Origin: CBDCFT01 sp965216365
Lineage (GTDB): Bacteria > Pseudomonadota > Gammaproteobacteria > Arenicellales > CBDCFT01
Length of the DNA stretch: 64,000 nt
Assembly: GCA_965216365.1 (NCBI GenBank)
Contig: CBDCFT010000055.1
Span: 62,001-126,000, forward strand
Reading direction: 5' to 3'
Shown here piece by piece: positions 54,195 to 63,045 of this stretch. Each line of letters starts with the position of its first letter. Position 1 is the first letter of the stretch. The notes below the pieces were generated by a model. It ran no database searches and had not been told where the DNA came from. It was given only the letters and a program-made list of their open reading frames with translations. Made by a program: the position numbers and the translations under genes.

Positions 54195-56256
54195 CATATG
54201 AACCAGAATCTTCAACATCGGGGGAAAGGATTATGTTACCTGCGATGCTGGCAACAGAAACGGTTACTGAAGCCTGATCACTACCGCCATTCCCGTCTTC
54301 CACCGTTAAGACGATATTGTATGTTCCAGGCTCAGTATATGTGTGGGTAAAAAATTCTGTACTCATGATTGTGCCGTCATCCAGATCCCAATGGTAGGTC
54401 AGTGGGTCTCCATCGGAATCGGTAGAGTTAGAACCATCAAATTCCACAACTAGAGCCGCTGACCCGGATTCTGGAGACCTTACAATTACCGCCGTAGGAG
54501 GATTATTTGAGCTCGAGCCACCGCTTGTTCCCCCACCGGAGCCACTACTACCGCCACTCGCTCCTGATTCGACCGCACCCACGTCGTACTGTGAACCACT
54601 GGGTCTGATGTTGTTGAACAAGTCGTCAACAACTGGTGCCGAGATCCCCATATTGATGGCGGGTGAGCCGCTTTTCAACTCAAAGTCATCAAAGTCTTGG
54701 AGGCTGCTGGAAACAAAAGGGTTATTCCTTAACAGCAGATTACTGCCATCGTTTGGCATGCTATCAAGACCGCCACCCGATAATGAATTAATAGCATTCG
54801 GGCCGAAAGTCAGATTATTACGCGCAATAGCGCCAGAACCGGAGTTATAACGAACACAGTAAATTTTTTCGTTCTCGTTTCCGTAACAGCTATTGTTGTA
54901 AACCCATACATCGTCACCATTGATGGTAAATGCGTCATGTGCTTGCCACCCATCCATATTGACAACATTATTGCGGATGGTGACTCTCTTGGCATCCTGA
55001 GTAACGCCAAATGCTTTACGAACTACATTTGATGTGCCCGGATCGGTTGCCGTGAAATTACGCTCAAAAATTAGATCATATCCTTCTGGTGTTTGTCCGC
55101 TAGAGTTACGACCAACAAATACCCCAATACCATTAGCCGATGCAGGGTAAAAATAATTGTCGGATACCACTATGTACCGAGAAGGGTCTGGACAGAAAAT
55201 ACAATCTCCGTTTTTATCCATTGCTCGGAGTGTCAGTAGTCCGCTGCCATTACGCTGCCGCGCTAAATAGTTGTTTGAAATAACCGCGTGTTCGGTTTGT
55301 GAAACACGAATTCCGTGACTGCCAGGTACACCATCGATGAGATTCCCCATCAAAGCCATATCCTTTGCCGCAATGTACATGCCTGTCGACCTAATATTAC
55401 GCACATCATTTTCAATAATAAAAATACCGCGCGGTAAATCACGGTTCTGAGATTGCAACACGTTGTTGTTTAAATTCACCATCGAATCGAAATTATTCGA
55501 TCCACCAGTGTTATTCATAAACAACAAATCAGGAGTATATTCCGCGACCAGCATATCGTCGTCACCACCAGTCATTTCAAGATCAGTAATACGCCAATCG
55601 GATGCGGGTGTGTGCAACTGTACGCCAGCATTAATTCTTGCGCGGCCTGGTCCGTAACTGCCAATATGTCCAGGCCCATCAATGCGTATTTCGAATTGAC
55701 CGCCCGCACCACTTGGAAATGTCTCGCCGCTGCGCACCAACAAACGCTTACCGCTGCCTATTTCGTCCTGTACATCAGTCAATGACGATGTAGTGACGTG
55801 CTTTGCACCACTGGGACAACCATTAAAATTGCCCGAGGTGGAAAAACAAACTGTCTTAGCACCACTAAACACATTGTTTGGGTTTTGAACAGTGATGGTC
55901 ACCTGCCGAGTACTAACACCGCCATTTGTCTCGCGCACCGTCAACACAACATTGTATGTCCCAGGGCTCTCAAAGACGTGGGCCGCCACCGGACCGTACG
56001 CCGTATTCTTACTTCTATCGGTTATCGACCAATTTCCACTATTCGGATCATCGAAATCCCACACATAGTGAAGTTCATGAAATGGTTGATTTGTTGATGT
56101 ACTAGTCGTACCTGTTGCGTCAAAAAACACTGCTAACGGAGCAACACCACTTGTACGACTGACTTGAATGTTCGGGGTGCTGGCGGAAAAGGCGGGATTT
56201 AGTATTAAGCTACAAATTAAAAAGAATAGAACAGATATTAGTTTATTATTAAACAC
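54115..56256 (-). CDS. Secreted PKD plus beta-helix protein, copy 2, frameshifted at its C-terminus
   Basis: The protein has a signal peptide, PKD 1 (SGVAPLAVFFDATGTTS), a beta-helix region closely related to copy 1, and the closing element VVDDLFNNIRPSGS. A Gly/Ser linker follows, then PKD 2 (PPTAVIVRSPESGS, YHWDLDDGT, YTEPGTYNIVLTVED) and the first ten residues of a further module (LSPDVEDSGSYG). There a frameshift ends the frame with an unrelated tail (LQRSNELPRMPN). Homologous module residues continue in the next frame, so the original protein was some 220 residues longer. The open frame starts at 56337, but a GTG at 56256 with GAGGA seven bases upstream and an immediate signal sequence is a better start (713 residues). 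Copy 1 lies downstream and the two share long stretches of similar DNA. Confidence 0.78.
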   Translation of the reverse strand: MFNNKLISVLFFLICSLILNPAFSASTPNIQVSRTSGVAPLAVFFDATGTTSTSTNQPFHELHYVWDFDDPNSGNWSITDRSKNTAYGPVAAHVFESPGTYNVVLTVRETNGGVSTRQVTITVQNPNNVFSGAKTVCFSTSGNFNGCPSGAKHVTTSSLTDVQDEIGSGKRLLVRSGETFPSGAGGQFEIRIDGPGHIGSYGPGRARINAGVQLHTPASDWRITDLEMTGGDDDMLVAEYTPDLLFMNNTGGSNNFDSMVNLNNNVLQSQNRDLPRGIFIIENDVRNIRSTGMYIAAKDMALMGNLIDGVPGSHGIRVSQTEHAVISNNYLARQRNGSGLLTLRAMDKNGDCIFCPDPSRYIVVSDNYFYPASANGIGVFVGRNSSGQTPEGYDLIFERNFTATDPGTSNVVRKAFGVTQDAKRVTIRNNVVNMDGWQAHDAFTINGDDVWVYNNSCYGNENEKIYCVRYNSGSGAIARNNLTFGPNAINSLSGGGLDSMPNDGSNLLLRNNPFVSSSLQDFDDFELKSGSPAINMGISAPVVDDLFNNIRPSGSQYDVGAVESGASGGSSGSGGGTSGGSSSNNPPTAVIVRSPESGSAALVVEFDGSNSTDSDGDPLTYHWDLDDGTIMSTEFFTHTYTEPGTYNIVLTVEDGNGGSDQASVTVSVASIAGNIILSPDVEDSGSYGHTSLAVTNITPSFLQRSNELPRMPN

Positions 56257-56688
56257 AAAACATTCCTCATATGGGCTAATAGTTAATAATTTGTTACGAC
56301 AATACGCGTTACACACGAGTCGCACATAGCCCCCCATTGCAAATAAGCTAACATATAGATGAGCATTGAACGAAGTACTGATTTGTTAATGATTGTGAAC
56401 TCTGCAGTTCTTATTCTTATGTTCAAATTCGCTAGCATCTTGCGCTCCAAGCAGCTATCGTGCCAATCATAAGAAACTCTTACAAAGTTCGGTGATCACC
56501 AAGTTAATTTGTGGAAACAGTCCTTCTTTAATTATGCGAGACTGTCGCTTACTACCAACAGGTATGATCACTCCCAATATCTTATATGATTAGTATTGTC
56601 GCAAAAGCACTGCACAATTTTTCCGGAGTTAGATTCGGTTTGTTTTTTTATAGCTAAAAAATACACTCAAAACAGAGTAACGAATAGA
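56257..56688. other. Divergent intergenic region between beta-helix copy 2 and the GT2 gene
   Basis: These AT-rich bases must hold promoters in both directions. I see no recurring element, hairpin or coding signal. Open frames that extend the flanking genes into this stretch use poor start codons (TTG at 56596) and were trimmed. Confidence 0.45.
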
Positions 56689-57696
56689 ATGCAGTCTATA
56701 GCGAGTGACTTAAACAATATTGGTATTGTCACTATCGGCCGAAATGAAGGCGTGAGACTAGAACACTGCTTACTCTCTATAGGAGCGTCCGATATCCTTA
56801 CTGTTTACGTCGATTCTGGATCGAGTGACGACAGTGTGAGCCTCGCACGCTCCTTGGACGCACACGTCGTACCTTTAGATACAACAATCCCGTTTACGGC
56901 CGGTAGAGCACGTAACAAAGGCATTGAGGAATTATTAAAACTAAATCCGAATCTCGATTTTGTGCAATTTATCGACGGTGATTGCACTCTAAACAAGAAC
57001 TGGTTACCAGTCGCATACTCTACGATAGTGCAACGCCCAGACATTGCGATTGTATGTGGACGACGCAGAGAGCGCTTTCCTGATAAATCTATCTACAATC
57101 AAATTTGTGATTTGGAATGGGGAACCACAGTGGGAGAGACAGACACATGCGGTGGAGATTTTTTAGTGCGGGTAGACGCCTTTAAACAAGTTGACGGATT
57201 TAACCCCACGTTCATCGCTGGTGAAGAACCCGAACTTTGTATACGCCTGCGTCAACAGTCGTGGAAAATTCTAAGAATTGATCAAGACATGACACTACAT
57301 GATGCAAACATTACAAAGTTTAGCCAATGGTGGAAGCGAAGCATACGTGCGGGCCATGCGTATGCAACAACAGCGTTAGTACATGGAAAAAAATCCAAAC
57401 GCCAAGGGATTAACTCTGTTATATCGATATGCTTTTGGGGTATTTTCCTTCCAATTATCGCCACACTCCTCGCAGGCGTAACATCCAGCGTGTCGTTGTT
57501 GATACTGCTAGTAATTTACATAATTCAATTTGTGCGTATTCGCAAGTATCGATTCAAATTAGGAGATACAAAAGAAGTAAGCACCAGATATGGGTTTTTG
57601 ATAATTGTGGGCAAATTTGCCCAAGCCATAGGTGTTATTCAGGCAATTTATCGCTACCTCTTTCGCCGCCGCGCTAAATTAGTGGAATACAAATGA
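56689..57696 (+). CDS. GT2-family glycosyltransferase
   Basis: From the ATG at 56689 the product has 335 residues. GT-A elements are GIVTIGRNEGVRLEHCL, VYVDSGSSDDSVSLA, FVQFIDGDCTLNKNWL (the DGD metal site), GGDFLVRVDAF and GEEPELCIRLRQQSW. Two membrane helices occupy the C-terminus (about 250-300). This matches membrane-bound GT2 enzymes of polysaccharide loci. An upstream TTG at 56596 would add 31 residues with no conserved feature, so the ATG is preferred. Confidence 0.88.
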   Translation: MQSIASDLNNIGIVTIGRNEGVRLEHCLLSIGASDILTVYVDSGSSDDSVSLARSLDAHVVPLDTTIPFTAGRARNKGIEELLKLNPNLDFVQFIDGDCTLNKNWLPVAYSTIVQRPDIAIVCGRRRERFPDKSIYNQICDLEWGTTVGETDTCGGDFLVRVDAFKQVDGFNPTFIAGEEPELCIRLRQQSWKILRIDQDMTLHDANITKFSQWWKRSIRAGHAYATTALVHGKKSKRQGINSVISICFWGIFLPIIATLLAGVTSSVSLLILLVIYIIQFVRIRKYRFKLGDTKEVSTRYGFLIIVGKFAQAIGVIQAIYRYLFRRRAKLVEYK

Positions 57697-57723
57697 GACT
57701 GATATATACTCACCACGCCTGTT

Positions 57724-59526
57724 TTATTCGCCTGTCTTGACGGAGTGTATCCAAGAGTTAAAACTAAGTAAGCATCCGATCAATTTACTATGATCGAATT
57801 CCTTAGAGAAATGTTCTGCGAGTTTTTTTTCCACAATACTCGGCTTCACTACACCTCCGTAATTCGATTTGGTATCGATCAATCGCTCTTGCAAAAATTC
57901 TCTAAGACTTGTCCGAAACCAATTCTCATAATCCGTTGTTGGCTGCGAATGACTAAGCAAGAAACTCTTTAAAGTTTCTGGTAAGCGTCGAGTCGTAAAA
58001 TCTAAAGCACGCTTTGAAAAGCGTATTGCTTGCGGCCAACTCACGGGAATTCCGCGCTTGTCATCCTCAACCCGTGCGAAGCGGTGCAAATATTTCGCAT
58101 GCATTTGTAAATATGCTCGTTGCTCTATTAATGTACTAGCCGGCGCTTGTTCCATTAATTCTACTAGCGGAGAATAATAGAAAGGCGTTTGTACCGATAT
58201 GTACGGGCGTAAAAGATGTGGCCCGAATTGTATAAATCGCTGCTGACGTTCGACCAGGTCAAAACGATGACACCCCCACCAAACGGGCAGCCTATCAAGG
58301 TTTTCGAAATGTTTGGTGACAGCTTGGCGAGGATCGTATTCAGTAGCAAACAGAAAATCAGGTTCAAATAACTCCTTTCGCTCCTCGGGCGTTGACAGAA
58401 CTGTAGCCCGTTGTCGATACACAAGTTCTACAGCCTGCTCACTAGATCGACTCATAATCATTCGCCACCCGAGATGCCCCCCCGTCAACGCATCACCACC
58501 CAACCCGTCAAGCAAACACGCATGGTTTGCTCTGATTCGGTCTGCCAGACTGAGTATATGAAAATGAATTGCACCAACCATTCCGCCAGTTACTTCAACA
58601 GCATGATCGATCCATTTCGTAAGGAAGCTGCCATCAATATACTCCACCGTGTGTGGAATTCCCGCTACCTGGGAAAGCTTTCTGGCTATGTCAGTTTCTC
58701 GATTGTCGGTCGCAGAAAAAGTATAAGCGCGCAGGCTGATATCTTGATCAAATGCACACCCGAGCAATGCCCTTGAATCCAACCCACCAGAGAGCGTTAT
58801 GCCCATATCAGAAGATACGGTAGATTGTTCAATCGATTCGGATAGATATGTATAAAGTCGATCCGTAACTTCCATTGCACTACATCGTGGTCCGTTTCGA
58901 ATCGAGTGTTCCTCTGCGTATGTATGGAGCTGTGTTTTGTTTTGGCAAAAAGACAAAATGGTCGCCGCCGGTAGCATTCTTACCGCGTTTGCAAATGTAC
59001 GATCACCAGTTACATGCTCGAACGCAAAAAAATCCAGCAGCGCGTCTTTATCTAGCTCCCAGTTCAAAAACCGACTGCGCAATATCGGACCGATTCGAGT
59101 TGAAAAAATCAAAGCGCTTCCAGTGAGCGCATAGTATATTGGTTGAAGCCGGTAACGATCACCGACAATAAAACAGGTTTGCGATTCGGCGTTCACTACA
59201 CACCCAACGTAGGGTGGTCTAGCATCACGGAGAACTTTCGTGACCGTTCCTTGGCTCGTATCTAATAAGGACTGACTAACGTCGACCGTCTCGGGAAACG
59301 GACATTGTCCTATCCACGCTTGCGCGTTTTGTGTAGTCTTATCAATAGAGATTTCGACTTCATGTGCATCTAGAGACGTAACGACACCTAACGCTATTCC
59401 AGGTGACTCAAACACCCTTGGCTTAGCCTCATAAACGGATTGGAAGTCCAGCCTCATTTTTTCAAACGATCCTTTGAAATCCTGAGAATGAGCCAAAAAA
59501 TCAACTATCCCAAATAACTCTGGCAT
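57724..59526 (-). CDS. Asparagine-synthetase-like protein lacking the glutaminase cysteine
   Basis: The 600-residue protein has an N-terminal Ntn-type domain (about 1-200) and a C-terminal synthetase domain with the PP-loop SGGLDSR (246-252), then GGDALTGGHLGW near 345. The nucleophilic Cys2 of true glutamine-dependent enzymes is absent: the protein starts MPELFGIVDF. It therefore probably does not release ammonia from glutamine and may instead adenylate and amidate, or ligate, another substrate, as beta-lactam synthetase-type relatives do. AsnB-like genes are frequent in exosortase EPS loci. It is transcribed opposite to both neighbours and ends 28 bases from the GT2 gene. Confidence 0.85.
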   Translation of the reverse strand: MPELFGIVDFLAHSQDFKGSFEKMRLDFQSVYEAKPRVFESPGIALGVVTSLDAHEVEISIDKTTQNAQAWIGQCPFPETVDVSQSLLDTSQGTVTKVLRDARPPYVGCVVNAESQTCFIVGDRYRLQPIYYALTGSALIFSTRIGPILRSRFLNWELDKDALLDFFAFEHVTGDRTFANAVRMLPAATILSFCQNKTQLHTYAEEHSIRNGPRCSAMEVTDRLYTYLSESIEQSTVSSDMGITLSGGLDSRALLGCAFDQDISLRAYTFSATDNRETDIARKLSQVAGIPHTVEYIDGSFLTKWIDHAVEVTGGMVGAIHFHILSLADRIRANHACLLDGLGGDALTGGHLGWRMIMSRSSEQAVELVYRQRATVLSTPEERKELFEPDFLFATEYDPRQAVTKHFENLDRLPVWWGCHRFDLVERQQRFIQFGPHLLRPYISVQTPFYYSPLVELMEQAPASTLIEQRAYLQMHAKYLHRFARVEDDKRGIPVSWPQAIRFSKRALDFTTRRLPETLKSFLLSHSQPTTDYENWFRTSLREFLQERLIDTKSNYGGVVKPSIVEKKLAEHFSKEFDHSKLIGCLLSFNSWIHSVKTGE

Positions 59527-59751
59527 TTGCTAATTTACGATTATTGTTAACTGTAAAGATGTTTTACCAAGCGCATGTGAAATTTTCTGTAGAATACACC
59601 GATTGAGCTGATTGTCTCACAGATGTAAATAGCAACCTTGGAAATCAGAGCAATAACAACAATGGCTCAAACCGATCTGTATTGCCTAATTGCCCGCGAG
59701 ATTTAATTTATTGTAAAGCGATGAAATATAACATTGGAATGCACTAACGCT

Positions 59752-60960
59752 GTGAAAATCGGCTATTTGACTAGTCAATACCCCGCGACTTCACACACTT
59801 TTATACGTCGAGAGGTTGCGGCTCTTCGAGAACGGGGATTTGATATACACACGTTTAGTATCCGAAGGCCAGCGCCTGAAGAGCGCAACTCAAAACTTGA
59901 CCAGCCTGAGTACGAAAATACCTGGTATGTATTCCCTCTATCGTATCGCTTTGTGATTGCCCATTTATTTGCATTCCTTCGCCGTCCAATTACCTATTTT
60001 AGTGTATTGGGAACTGCATTCAGTCATCGGGTACCAGGTATAAAAGCATTTTTGCAATCAGTCGCCTATTTCGGTGAAGCGATCTATTTGGCGGACGAAC
60101 TGAAAACCCAGCAAATCGATCACCTTCACAACCATTTTGCAAACCCTAGCGCCAACGTAGGTTTTCTCAGCAGTCACTACCTTGGTATTACCTGGAGTCT
60201 GACAATTCATGGCGCCTCAGATTCAGATTATCCATCAAGCTTTTTACTTCCATCCAAAGTCCACCATGCACAATTTGTTGCTTGTGTGTGCCACTTTACC
60301 ATGGCACAAGCAATGCGCAGATTAGAACCCGCTTTGTGGATGAAGTTATTCATCAGTCGTTGCGGCCTGGATCTTTCTCAATTTAAAGCGAGCGATAAAA
60401 ACAAATCGATTGGGAGCAAGATCAGAGTTATATGTATTGCACGCCTTTCTCCTGAAAAAGGTATCACCGGACTGATATACGCGTTTTCGAAAGTCATTGA
60501 GAATGGAATCGATGCACAACTGCGAATTCTTGGCGAAGGAATCGATCGATCAAGAATCGAAAACGCCATACGCAGCTTGAGTCTTGAGAACCACTGTCAG
60601 CTACCGGGCCGAATTTCTGAGCAAGAAATTGTTGGTGAATTAACCAACGCAGATATACTCGTGTTACCAAGCTTTATGGAAGGTTTACCGGTCGTGTTAA
60701 TGGAAGCGCTGGCTTGTAGGGTGCCCGTAATCGCTCCGAACGTCGGCGGTGTATCAGAGCTTGTAAACGATAGAATTTCCGGTTTGTTGTTCAGTCCAGG
60801 CAATTGGAGTCAACTCGCCGATAATCTTTTGGAATTGAGTAAGAATCCGGAACTACGAAAACAACTAGCAAATCAAGGCGCACAACGCGTGACCGAAGAG
60901 TTCGATATTAAATTGGCTGTTAACCCTCTTGCTGGTAAATTTCTCGAATTGCAACAATAA
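59752..60960 (+). CDS. GT4-family glycosyltransferase (WcaL-like)
   Basis: The product has about 402 residues. The N-terminal domain starts KIGYLTSQYPATSHTFIRREVAAL, a hallmark of colanic-acid WcaL-like enzymes that recognise a lipid-linked acceptor. HLHNHFANPSANVGF follows, and in the donor domain VICIARLSPEKGITGLIYAF and LPSFMEGLPVVLMEALACRVPVIA. The frame is open to a TTG at 59734, but a GTG at 59752 directly before KIGYL is more natural. The 200 bases upstream are AT-rich with no other gene. It starts a plus-strand group of four EPS genes reaching the window end. Confidence 0.88.
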   Translation: MKIGYLTSQYPATSHTFIRREVAALRERGFDIHTFSIRRPAPEERNSKLDQPEYENTWYVFPLSYRFVIAHLFAFLRRPITYFSVLGTAFSHRVPGIKAFLQSVAYFGEAIYLADELKTQQIDHLHNHFANPSANVGFLSSHYLGITWSLTIHGASDSDYPSSFLLPSKVHHAQFVACVCHFTMAQAMRRLEPALWMKLFISRCGLDLSQFKASDKNKSIGSKIRVICIARLSPEKGITGLIYAFSKVIENGIDAQLRILGEGIDRSRIENAIRSLSLENHCQLPGRISEQEIVGELTNADILVLPSFMEGLPVVLMEALACRVPVIAPNVGGVSELVNDRISGLLFSPGNWSQLADNLLELSKNPELRKQLANQGAQRVTEEFDIKLAVNPLAGKFLELQQ

Positions 60961-60975
60961 ATATTAGCAGTCGCG

Positions 60976-62016
60976 ATGCATTCCGGTGTAAATATAAAAG
61001 GTTTACTGCGTGATGCGCTTGCATTCTCACTGAATGTTACTCGCATTACCTATGCTGCCAAGCGCCACAAAAATCATTTCGTCGTCGTAACCTTTCATAG
61101 AGTGTTACCAAAGAATCAACGAAGACAATATCCCTATCCTGGGCTTGCAGTCACGCCTACGGAGTTTCGTTGGTTTTTAAACTTCTTTAAACGCTCTTAT
61201 ACATGCGGTAGTCTAAAAGAGGTTCATTCCCGTTACTGCAACGGCGAAAGGCCATCCCGGCCGCTACTAGCGATAACATTCGATGACGGCCAGCTCGACA
61301 ACTACATTCATGCCAGACCCATTCTCGCTGAACTGGAACTTTCGGCCTCCTTTTTCATACCCATCAATCCCGTCGAGTCATCGGAATCAATATGGCATGA
61401 TCGACTAGGGTTTGCCACGTTAAGAGCGCTTCGGAACTCCACCCCCAAGAATCTTCTTATGGAATTGATTGCAAGGGATAACATCGCCGAGGAGACCAAC
61501 TCGGTTTTAAGTTCCATAATCGCGCACGCAAAAACTTTACCAATCGATGAGCGTATAAAATTTACAAATTCAGTTGAAAATCTGACGGAAAACTTCGTAA
61601 TACCCGATTGGGCTGGACTAATGCAGTGGGAACAAGCTCGTGAACTTGTAGATGATGGCCACGAAATTGGTTCACACTCTATGACGCATGAATTGCTCCC
61701 AAAATGCAGCGCTGGCGAAATCGAATTCGAAGTTTCCGAATCAAAGTCGATCTTAGAAAACCGCCTGAATACGGAGATCAGTTCATTTTGCTATCCAAAT
61801 GGGGATCACGACAACCGTGCCGTTGACGCGGTACAGCGCGCGGGTTATGGTCGAGCAGTGACTACGACGTGGGGATCAAACGATTCTGATACAAATATTT
61901 TTACACTGCGGCGATGTGATATGAACCCGTTTAACACCCGCACACAGTTTGGCCAACTTTCCGAACCAGTCCTGGCTTTTCGCCTGAGTGGACTGCATCC
62001 AGGTTTGCGCGCGTAA
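60976..62016 (+). CDS. NodB-type polysaccharide deacetylase
   Basis: The 346-residue protein belongs to carbohydrate esterase family 4: FVVVTFHRVLPKNQRR, the metal-site motif LAITFDDGQLDNY (TFDD), and GHEIGSHSMTHELLP with the H-S-x-x-H metal ligands. ISSFCYPNGDHDNRAVDAVQRAGY is in the C-terminal half. It probably removes acetyl groups from N-acetylated sugars of the polymer, exposing amines. No signal peptide is obvious, so it may act on lipid-linked units in the cytoplasm. It starts 15 bases after the GT4 stop, so the two are in one operon. Confidence 0.9.
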   Translation: MHSGVNIKGLLRDALAFSLNVTRITYAAKRHKNHFVVVTFHRVLPKNQRRQYPYPGLAVTPTEFRWFLNFFKRSYTCGSLKEVHSRYCNGERPSRPLLAITFDDGQLDNYIHARPILAELELSASFFIPINPVESSESIWHDRLGFATLRALRNSTPKNLLMELIARDNIAEETNSVLSSIIAHAKTLPIDERIKFTNSVENLTENFVIPDWAGLMQWEQARELVDDGHEIGSHSMTHELLPKCSAGEIEFEVSESKSILENRLNTEISSFCYPNGDHDNRAVDAVQRAGYGRAVTTTWGSNDSDTNIFTLRRCDMNPFNTRTQFGQLSEPVLAFRLSGLHPGLRA

Positions 62017-62060
62017 TTGAACAGCGACCTGGATAAGAAAAGGTAACTTGTTTTTCTCAC

Positions 62061-62996
62061 GTGACTACAAAATATGCACTTATCACTCCGTGTCGCGATG
62101 AAGCTGCTTATCTGCAGACAACCATCGACAGTATCACCGGACAAACGGTAAAGCCGACGCGGTGGATTATTGTTGATGATGGTTCAACGGATTCCACACC
62201 GGAAATTCTAAAATCAGCGGCGCAAAAGTACTCATTCATTAAGATAATCCGACGAGAGGATCGCGGCGAAAGGTCGGTTGGCCCCGGCGTTATTGATGCT
62301 TTTTACGCCGGCCTCGCCACTATAACAATCGAGGACTTCGACTATATTTGCAAACTAGATGGTGACCTCGAACTACCCGAGCAGTACTTCGAGTCGCTCA
62401 TGCAACACTTTACCGACGACCCGTGGCTAGGAACACTTTCCGGCAAACTATTCGTTCGATACGGCGAAAAACTGGTCGAGGAACGATGTGGCGATGAAAA
62501 CTCTGTTGGGCCTGCCAAATTTTACAAAGTAGAATGTTTTAAAGACATCAATGGTTTCGTTCGCGCCGTGTGCTGGGACGGCATCGATGGTCACATGTGC
62601 CGAATGAACGGGTGGAAAGCGTTATCGATTAACGATATAAATTTACAGATCATTCATCTTCGCCGTATGGGTTCCAGTTACAAGGGAATATGGACTGGTC
62701 GATTGCGATGGGGACGGGGTAAATATTTTATGGGATCTCGGTGGTACTACATGGTGGCAGTTTCTCTATACCGCGTATTCGAACGACCGTATTTTATCAA
62801 CGGCATCGGCATACTCGTTGGTTACCTTCAGGCGGCGTTTCGAGGTGATCAGCGTTTCGATGATCAAAGCTATTTATCCTTTTTCAGAAAATACGAGCTT
62901 GAGTCACTCTTGTTTGGCAAACGCAATACAATGAAAAAATATCATGACCAATTAATGGAAAGCTTACCCCAACGCCGAACCATTAAAGAATCCTAA
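62061..62996 (+). CDS. GT2-family glycosyltransferase
   Basis: The 311-residue GT-A enzyme has YALITPCRDEAAYLQTTIDSI, WIIVDDGSTDSTPEIL, YICKLDGDLELPEQYF (DGD metal site), and GIDGHMCRMNGWKAL in the acceptor half. A basic region with WYYMVAVSLYRVFERP near residue 233 may touch the membrane. It begins with GTG and lies 45 bases after the deacetylase stop. It should add one sugar of the repeat unit, and is followed by the WecG-like gene. Confidence 0.9.
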   Translation: MTTKYALITPCRDEAAYLQTTIDSITGQTVKPTRWIIVDDGSTDSTPEILKSAAQKYSFIKIIRREDRGERSVGPGVIDAFYAGLATITIEDFDYICKLDGDLELPEQYFESLMQHFTDDPWLGTLSGKLFVRYGEKLVEERCGDENSVGPAKFYKVECFKDINGFVRAVCWDGIDGHMCRMNGWKALSINDINLQIIHLRRMGSSYKGIWTGRLRWGRGKYFMGSRWYYMVAVSLYRVFERPYFINGIGILVGYLQAAFRGDQRFDDQSYLSFFRKYELESLLFGKRNTMKKYHDQLMESLPQRRTIKES

Positions 62997-63045
62997 AGAA
63001 TGGATTCGACTAGTAATTAGCGTTTTTTCGCATTTTCCACTACTA

